A stretch of 64,000 nucleotides of DNA from Alternaria dauci. Lineage: Eukaryota; Ascomycota; Dothideomycetes; Pleosporales; Pleosporaceae. Positions 57,235 to 64,000 of the stretch are shown here, one piece after another (positions within the stretch are counted from its first letter, which is position 1; every line of letters starts with the position of its first letter). Under the pieces are notes generated by a model. It ran no database searches, was not told the DNA's origin, and saw only the letters and a program-made list of their open reading frames with translations. The translations under genes were made by a program, and so were the position numbers. Where the stretch lies: the NCBI RefSeq assembly GCF_042100115.1, contig NC_091281.1:930001-994000 (forward strand), given 5' to 3'.

Positions 57235-59561
57235 ATGGATTCCAGCGGGGCCTCGACGACAGCACCCTCTGCGCCTAAGCAGCCCGGCAGCGATGTCAAA
57301 CCCCGCCTTACCAAGGACCAGCACGACATCCTCGAACAGCATTTCCTGGCCCAACACAAGCCCAGCACCAATGTGAAGAAGGAATTTGCGACGCGCCTCG
57401 GCGTGCCACTGGACAAGATCAACGCAAGTCGTCCCTAGATCATGTATGCCTTGCCTCGCTAACCTGGGTGCAGAACTGGTTCCAGAACCGCAGGGCAAAA
57501 GTCAAGCAAGACCGCAAGAAGCTCATGAACCAGTATAACATGACCATGAGCCTTCCCTTTGGCCATTCCCATGTCTCTGCTATGCCTAACCATTACGCAC
57601 ACCCACAAGAGCAGCAACACCCGCACATGCTTATGCAGCCGGACTTTTATCCGAATGCTGACATTAGCCCTGCAAGTCTTCCCGTGCAAATCGGCGAGGG
57701 ACCGTCGACTCTTGACATAGGGCCCCAACTCTCACTGCAGCAACACCAGCAACACCAGCAACACCAGCAGCAGCACCAGCAGCAACAACAGTTCGACATG
57801 CAGCATGGCCTTCCCTCCGTTTCGGGACCTGACCACTCCGCATCATATCGCTCAAACGACCTCATGCATTCAATTATGGCAGCGACCAACGGTGCTTACA
57901 TGCACAACAGTGGCATCTCTTTGAACACTCAAGAGCCGGACTTTTACGACACAACCAGTCTTGCCAACGCATATTCCAGCGATCTAAGCGCTTTCTCAGT
58001 TCCAGCACCCATGCCCAACGACCTTGCACCCTCACATCCAGAATTCGACAACTTTGCCGACTTCCAGTTAGACTATTCTGCAGTTGCTGCTACCAACTCG
58101 ACATCTGCGGAAGCCCAGCAAGGCACTGGATCGATATCGTCGGGTGCGTCCCCCTACGATGGTACACAGTCATCCGGCACCACTCAATCACCAAATGGAC
58201 CAACTCCTCCTTCTATTGCATCGTTGAACTCCGTTTACACCGGTTGGACAGAAGACCCATCGCAAATGGCGCAGCCTAAGCAGGTTGAGGAGCCCGAGGA
58301 TCAGTTCGCACCATACAGTCTTGCCCAAGCGTCAGCCTCAGAGCAGACGCTTCCGTTCTGGCCCCAGGATGGCTCCAACCAAATGTACCCGCAGTCAAAC
58401 TTCTACCAACAACCTAATACATCGGCGCATGCGATCCTCTCTACACCAGAACACGCACGGAAGCTTAGTGCGGCGCCGTCGGATCTTGATATCCCACTGC
58501 ACTTCCGCGAGGATGCTTTCGCCCGGAGAAATTCCTCAAGCAGTAACCTGGCCAACAACATGGACGCGATACACATTCGAAACAGTACACCGGACGGTTT
58601 CCAGCCACCAGATCAACAATCAAGCATTGCCGCAAGAAGACAAAAGCGCCCAGTCAACCTGAGTTCCAGCGCAATGAGGAGCGCTTCGTACTCGGCTCCC
58701 ATGCCATCACCAGGAGGCAACGGCGACAAAGTCATTCGAAGAATCCGATCGAGTGGGATCCCAAACGCTGGAGGCCGTGTTCAGAAATCGCAACCAGGCT
58801 CTGCGCAGCGCTCACCTATGGTGTCAAGCTTCTCGGATGCTGCAGCTTCTCCCAAGTTCGCACGAACATTCTCTTCTTCGAGTGCTACAACAGTTGGAAA
58901 CAGCGGTAGTCTGGCACCGCCAACTCCACTAACACCACAAGATTTTGGAAACTACTGGGGTGGCGCAGCCGTGATAAGGCCTCACTCGGCGATGCCAGAT
59001 CACAATAGTCCAGAGAGCATGCACACAAATTGGTCTTCTGATCAAGCTGGAAATGTTATCGCGAAGACCACTTCACCACCATCTTCGTCTATGGACCTTC
59101 AATCGCGCTTTGTTAACGATGCCTTGTATCGCGACACGCCTCCTCAGTCAGCGCCGGCAACACAGCAACATTTCCCTAGGACATCATATATGCAACAACC
59201 GCAAATGCGTGTGGCTTTCCATTCAACTACCGATCTTACCATCCAGCAACCAAAGCCCGAGCATTTCAGACGACCATCACTACCTGACACTGCTCAGGCC
59301 CAAGGCAACGACAGTAGTTTACAGTACATGCAGGCTGGAAACATGCATTACGATGAATACAAGGACGTGTCATTGAGTGGCATTCATCACAATGTTCCGT
59401 TCGCTCCTCAGGTCTCCGCAATGCCCGACTTTTTAGTACACCAGTACACTCCACCTCAAGGTACTGATCCACATGGAAATCTACTACGGCGAACGACTGA
59501 ACCCCAGCCTAAGAGCTATATCTTTGCCAACCAGGGGCCTGGAGACTTCAGAGGGCAGTAG
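57235..59561 (+). CDS. Homeobox transcription factor
   Basis: This is a putative DNA-binding regulator of 758 residues with two exons, 57235-57423 and 57474-59561. The homeodomain spans about 22-85: RLTKDQHDILEQHFLAQHKP (helix 1 and loop), VKKEFATRLGVPLDKIN (helix 2), then NWFQNRRAKVKQDRKK (recognition helix with the invariant W, F, N and R). The intron lies just before the recognition helix and uses a GC donor (GCAAGT) with a CAG acceptor and branch CTAAC; no GT donor gives a sensible protein. After the homeodomain the protein is disordered and Gln/Ser/Pro-rich, with a mixed His/Gln run at about 175-195 (QQHQQHQQH). Arg/Ser patches such as VIRRIRSSGIP may be phosphorylated (inference). Fungal relatives often control development, but the target is unknown here. 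Confidence 0.9.
57736..57792 (+). repeat. CAG/CAC-rich repeat coding Gln/His run
   Basis: An impure CAG/CAA/CAC tract within the homeobox gene encodes a Gln/His run. Such tracts change length easily. Confidence 0.85.
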
Positions 59562-61911
59562 CTTCAGTCCTGAAAGCATGTTTATTGCTACGCCGACCTT
59601 CGCTTCTTGCTTATACCCGAACTTTTCGTCGATGATTTTATTTTGCCAGCCTTGAGCTGGCAATCTGGCACCAATTTCTCTCTTGTCTCATTAACTTCTC
59701 AATCGAGGGCCAATATGGAGGCCTCTTTGGCATAATCTTAATACGGCACACTCTTGGATATCACAATTTGGCGCAGGCGTTGCCATCAGGAGTTAAAAGC
59801 GTTTTTGTACTGCACAGGGATTCCCTTTGATTGTGGAGGACTGGATATCACGAAATGTTGTCGCTCATCATAAATTATTTTCCTATTGTGTCTCTGCGTT
59901 GTCATTGCTGAAAGGGCATATGGTCTCTGTATCTTTGGGTATGTCTTGCCTGACTGGAAAGTGGAGTCAGCTGGAGTAATGGAATAATGAATCATAGGGA
60001 CTGGGTGTTGTAGCACCCAAATAAGACTAGAAGAATCTGTCTATGCAGACTTCACGAATGGAACCGATTTGCTTTGACATCACTTCACTCCCGCTTTCGG
60101 CATGTACTCTTCTTACACGTTACACAGCACGCAATCATTCCCCCCATATCCACATCACTCTGCTCAGCCAGCCACGCCTGTAATCCATCTCGACCCAAGG
60201 ACTTGGAACTCACTCCTGCACCGGAAATCTCCGCAAGATCGTAGAACCCCCGCGGAAACGTTCCTAGCCGCGTATACCACACCTCGCTACCGGCCGCTCG
60301 CCTTGACCCGTGACGTTATCATCATCGCGACGCTTGCCTTTCACATTCCTTTTCTACTTTCTTTTCGTTCCCGACCTGTACCGTCTGCCCGCACTAGCCA
60401 GCCCCTAAACCCCTGCATGGCGCGACCATGGAGCTAACTTGCCTCAGATGCTACCTGAATGTGGCCGTGTCTCTTGTGTGCTCACGCAATTACTCAACGA
60501 ACCAAACTACCAAAGCATAGCTGGTTCTTCACTCGAGCGGACCGATCGGTTCCGTTGTAAAAGAGTGTACAGCCGTATCGATATGTCAGGAAGACGCGCC
60601 GAGAGGACGAGGGGAGGGAAACATAGTGAGTACGAGGGGGCGGAGCGAGAGACGGGAGCGAAAAGTTTCGTTCGTCCGCTGCATGCCAATTGATGGAGAA
60701 TTATCCAATGCACTGCATAATGCAGTTGCGGAAGGCAAAAGCAGTCATCGTTGCGAAAAGGAAAAAAAAAAGACTGCAAAGATGGGATGAGGTACCCGCT
60801 CTCCGCACAAGGTCGGCTGCAGCATCATGTATCCAAAACTGCTTTTCCCAGGCCCCCGGTCACATCCCGTTTGCTTTTACTACAAGGGCAACGCGAAAAT
60901 CAGATGCTAAGACTCAGTGCAGAGTGCACCTCGGCACTATGTTTATTTCCATCGGCGCAATTTCGCGGCTTTTTTCTTCTCAATGCGTTGTGATAACGGG
61001 GATATGGCCGGTGACACGACATTGGGAAGATTGGCTAGGATTCGTGTGCCTTTAGTCTGCTTTGTAAGGCTTACGGATAGCCCAGGTACCGTTATCCGTC
61101 AAACACAATCACTTGGTAGCTGACTCTGCAGAGTGTGTGGCTTGCGAGATCGTGAAACGGCAAGCTTGCGTAGGTAGGTAAGTCGTCGTGACGGCCGCAA
61201 CCGCTCCCTCGCTTAGAAAGAACTGGATCGGTGAGAGGCCAGGCCTAGAACTCTAGTCTGGAACTCTAGCCAGGAACGTATCCGCGATCGGGCATAAGTC
61301 TGCAGTTCCGTACCATGGTTCGTGATCTTCTTCGGTCCCAGACAAGTGACGGGACGCGAGATTGAGATGGGCAATCGCAACCGAACATCTCGTCGGAGCA
61401 ATTTGTCAAGTTTGGTATGCTAGTCTGGAGCTAGCGATTCAAGTCTAGATACCGTAAACTAGATGTAGGTAGGTATCTGCTCAGGCTAGACGTCGTCACA
61501 GACTGGAAAGCGAGGACAAGTGCTGTTGAGAGCGCTTTGGGTCAACACAAAGTTGTTCAGAATATCAACTAGACTGACTGGTTCGCAAATATCGTCGCTT
61601 ATCTGATTACGATTTTCTAGAATATATTTAGTGTCCCAATGTTACAACCTAGCTAAGTAGTTATGCACGTATTGTGCGTACTTCCGAAGTCACATTGTGA
61701 TCAGAGAATGCAGTCGTGTACATCTGTTTTTGGGAGGAAACAAAACTCTTCTACCTTTCCGGCCAAGTCCTGCCGTGTTCCATGTGTTCGTCCCGCTTCT
61801 TCCAACAACTTTCCAAGATTCCATCCGGCCTAGCTTACTTGCTCCGACAAGCTCAAAGTCAAATGTATCACAACCCCAGGCTTGATTAGGATAATTTCCA
61901 TGATTTCTTCC
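59562..61911. other. Intergenic region of 2.3 kb before the 5S gene
   Basis: This follows the homeobox gene. Frames at 60102-60437 and 60690-61055 are short and unlike known proteins. Around 61230-61270 the near-repeat AACTCTAG occurs twice. No gene is supported. Confidence 0.5.
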
Positions 61912-62031
61912 ACATACGACCACAGGCGAAGGACAAACACCGGATCCCGTTTGCTCTCCACACGTTAAGCCTTCGACCGGCGGACTAGTAGTCAGGTGGG
62001 TGACCACTGGCGAATCCCCGCTGTTGTATGT
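61912..62031 (+). rRNA. 5S ribosomal RNA gene (dispersed copy, divergent helices)
   Basis: The 120-nt unit begins ACATACGACCA and ends GCTGTTGTATGT, and these ends pair as helix I. The 3' half contains the internal promoter-like signatures TTAAGCC...CCGGCGG, TAGTAGTCAGGTGGGTGACC and GCGAATCCCCGC, which match the fungal 5S consensus from memory. In helix II the usual GGGTGTGG/CCACACGCC appears here as GGCGAAGG/CCTTCGACC, changed on both sides so that pairing is kept. A T-run follows directly. Filamentous ascomycetes carry 5S genes as scattered single copies of several types, so one copy here is expected; this one looks like a minority type. Confidence 0.85.
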
Positions 62032-62035
62032 TTTT
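62031..62035 (+). terminator. RNA polymerase III terminator of the 5S gene
   Basis: Five T residues directly at the end of the 5S coding unit form a standard Pol III stop. Confidence 0.65.
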
Positions 62036-62329
62036 GATGCTCTCTTTTTGCCTTGTCTTTCAAAGTAAACTCTACGCAAGAACCATGAGGAAGTATGGCA
62101 TTGGATAACGACAGGACTTTTGTGTGACCGGCACCGGTTGGGACATTGAGGTTTGCTACTACAACACTAGGTATTTTTTTACGACGAATGCTAGTTAGCG
62201 AGTAAAATGTGCCTTGCAGATGCGGAATAAAATGTCTACGGAGTCATAAGACCTGATGCTAACAATGAGCTGGCGACATATTGGAAGACTCAGCCTACAC
62301 TATGCGCATCGCACTTATCTTTCCCCCAT

Positions 62330-62812
62330 CTAAATCGCAATACTTCCACACCAGAAATCTGCCACGCACACTGTCGTCTCTCCTCCCAGCACTCCAGCAC
62401 CAAGTCGAAACGTACTCGTTCCATCCCTGAAGCAAACAAACTCCTCCTTGAGGTTCCCATCTTCTGTCAAGATCGCCGAGCCCGCAAGTTCGCTCTTTGG
62501 CAGCGTATCAGCACTCTGTGCAATTCTAGATTCAAAGACACCAGACTCGAGGGTTACGCGCCGAGTGAAACCAGCCCACTGTATAGCGCGCGGAGAAGAT
62601 ACGGTGCCGATGTCTGTGGGGTTGTTGGTGGATGCGGAGCCGCTGTAGAGGATCGCGGAAGATAAGGTTGTGTCGGCAGCAAGGGACCGCGTGGTGCAGG
62701 TGGTCAGGTAGACATTTTTTGGAGAGCCCATTGGGATGGCTCGAGGTGCTATTGGGGTGGCAGAGGTGAGGATCGCTGGCGATGCGATGAGGACAGCGAT
62801 GGCGATGCGCAT
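62330..62812 (-). CDS. Small secreted protein, unknown function
   Basis: The single-exon frame encodes 160 residues from the ATG at 62812 (an upstream ATG at 62839 would add nine). A signal peptide is evident: MRIAIAVLIASPAILTSA, then TPIAPRA. The mature part has four cysteines (TTCTTRS, FVCFRDG, TVCVADFWC) and many Ser/Thr, with beta-strand-like blocks (AIQWAGFTRRVTLE, SAILTEDGNL). I do not recognise a family. Size, secretion signal and cysteines make it an effector-like candidate, but that is a guess based on form alone. Flanking DNA gives no functional hint. Confidence 0.65.
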   Translation of the reverse strand: MRIAIAVLIASPAILTSATPIAPRAIPMGSPKNVYLTTCTTRSLAADTTLSSAILYSGSASTNNPTDIGTVSSPRAIQWAGFTRRVTLESGVFESRIAQSADTLPKSELAGSAILTEDGNLKEEFVCFRDGTSTFRLGAGVLGGETTVCVADFWCGSIAI

Positions 62813-63379
62813 CGTAGTCGTTCGTTGTGAGAGCAGCACGGAGTCAAGCTTACAAGTTGATATAATGATGGATCAGAACCACCAAGTACATGGAAGATGA
62901 GTATTCGAGGAACTAGGTCTTTAGTATATCTCTATCCCAAGCTTGTAACCCGATCACATGCTATTCTCGCATCAAAGCCTCTCCAACCTGGAATACCACC
63001 GACACTCTTCTCGTCTATATTGATGGGTCTTTTGGCTAAATGAACACTTGTTGAGCATCTGCATCCCATCTCCTGGTTACAACACGATGTTTTAGATGAA
63101 GCTGCATACAGTGTTGTATACGAGCAATACCAGCTGCATGGTAAGCCACCCCTGCCGCCTTTAACGATCGGCTGAGATTTTCGGTAATCTGTTGCAGGTC
63201 CAGAGCGAGATGATGGTCAACTGATCAAGGCTATCGCAGTTCTGATGAACAAGTCAAAAGCTGAGTCCAAATCCACATTTCGCTAGATCTTGGAGGAAAA
63301 GTGAAAATAGGTGTCGGTTCAGAACATGAAATCCACATGGGATATTGAGAACTAAATATAGGTAGGTGCAGAACTTCGT
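62813..63379. other. Intergenic between secreted protein and helicase genes
   Basis: A 570-bp gap between two minus-strand genes that holds the secreted-protein promoter. No other feature was seen. Confidence 0.5.
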
Positions 63380-64000
63380 TCAACCCAACAACCCGGCAGC
63401 GATCGCCTCCATATCTTCCAGTGTCTCCGGCTCCTCCACTCTGTGCGTCGCCTTTGCCTTCTTCCTCTTCTTGGTCTTTTCTTCATCCTCGGAATCAGAC
63501 TGGAACCATTTCTTCTGTTTCTTCGGCTGCTCTTCTTGCTCCTCTTCGTCTTCATCATCACTGTATTCTGCATCCGCCCTGAAGTTGGCCAAAAGGTCCT
63601 CACCAGGATCAGGAAGTTCGACACCCGCATCCTCACCACCTTCACCAGCCAACTCGGCCCTCTCCCTTTCTTTGCGTTTGAGCATTCGCTCCTTTCTCTT
63701 CGCCTTCGCGGTCGCCTTATCCTCGACATCGGCGGTTTGAACGACCTCACGTGCTGCCTCGATGAACTTTTGGCGTTGCTCTTCTGGCAGACCTTTGGCG
63801 CGCCATTGCTCCTCGTCTTCGAGTTCGTAGACCTCGTGCGGGTTGCCTTCGTCGTCATAGACGAGCTTCTTTCCTTTGTCCATAAGTTTGGTGAGCTTCT
63901 TCTTAGATTGTAGGAGTTTTTCGCGGCGGTTACTGTCAACGACGATTGGTTGAGAAGCACCGGCAATGTGAACAAGGCGACCACCGGGTGGAACTTCCGG
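63380..64000 (-). CDS. DBP4: ATP-dependent RNA helicase DBP4/HCA4, C-terminal part
   Basis: DBP4 is a DEAD-box helicase needed for release of U14 snoRNA and early 18S rRNA processing. Only the last 206 residues are here; the frame is open through the right edge, so the 5' part with the DEAD-box core lies outside the window. The visible region starts PEVPPGGRLVHIAGASQPIV and continues with KLLQSKKKLTKLMDKGKKLV, YDDEGNPHEVYELEDEEQWR, then KAKRKERMLKRKERER and an acidic stretch (YSDDEDEEEQEEQ). The end EEPETLEDMEAIAAGLLG matches the fungal DBP4 C-terminus as I recall it. The lack of the helicase motifs in view limits certainty about the exact paralogue. Confidence 0.8.
   Translation of the reverse strand, partial: PEVPPGGRLVHIAGASQPIVVDSNRREKLLQSKKKLTKLMDKGKKLVYDDEGNPHEVYELEDEEQWRAKGLPEEQRQKFIEAAREVVQTADVEDKATAKAKRKERMLKRKERERAELAGEGGEDAGVELPDPGEDLLANFRADAEYSDDEDEEEQEEQPKKQKKWFQSDSEDEEKTKKRKKAKATHRVEEPETLEDMEAIAAGLLG

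Noticed and set aside
60102..60437. 111-residue frame on the plus strand
   Set aside because: Composition is Pro/Ser/Thr-rich without any recognisable block; probably non-coding.
1..64000. CRISPR arrays, prophage, operons, ribosome binding sites and insertion sequences of bacterial type
   Set aside because: The DNA is eukaryotic with spliced genes; no direct-repeat/spacer arrays or bacterial gene order were seen.

Overview
The window looks like nuclear DNA of a filamentous ascomycete, most likely a Dothideomycete of the Pleosporales type (inference). The evidence is eukaryotic genes interrupted by very short introns (mostly 47-63 nt, GT-AG, CTAAC-like branch points), an intron-bearing tRNA, a lone dispersed 5S rRNA gene, a degenerate HET-domain gene and a Pezizomycotina-like gene set. 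All gene models were spliced by eye from frame continuity, splice motifs and recognised family motifs. None is backed by transcripts or database searches.

Left part (0-21.9 kb): LEO1 (Paf1 complex), a 3-hydroxyisobutyrate-dehydrogenase-like enzyme, threonine synthase with a perfect GCN4/CPC1-type site upstream, a LYC1-like lysine acetyltransferase, an RBR (RING-IBR-RING) E3 ligase with an unexplained open frame after its stop, REV7 (HORMA) divergent from a KAP114/importin-9-type karyopherin, a DHA1-type MFS transporter, and a fructosamine-kinase-family gene that carries a reading-frame break.

Middle (21.9-39.7 kb): two long stretches with no convincing gene (about 4.9 kb each) surround one single-exon gene of unknown function. 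A decayed HET-domain gene follows at 32.9-33.95 kb. Then comes a tight cluster: a SUZ-domain protein, a small unknown protein transcribed divergently from it, and DPB4 (histone-fold subunit of DNA polymerase epsilon).

Right part (39.7-64 kb): an arrestin-domain protein, tRNA-Val(AAC) with a 23-nt intron plus a tRNA-like relic, a GH17 glucanase, a GH47 alpha-mannosidase, a second MFS transporter, mitochondrial P5C dehydrogenase, a nucleolar circularly permuted GTPase, a 181-bp MITE-like element, a five-exon HAD phosphatase, a homeobox transcription factor with a GC-AG intron, a 5S rRNA gene, a small secreted protein, and the 3' end of the DBP4/HCA4 RNA helicase running off the right edge.

The genes are mostly unrelated housekeeping and accessory functions, not one pathway. 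No biosynthetic cluster or obviously new multi-gene system was found. The most useful leads are the frame-broken fructosamine kinase with a 41-nt alternative intron, the divergent 5S gene, the MITE-like element, the HET relic and the RBR C-terminal frame.
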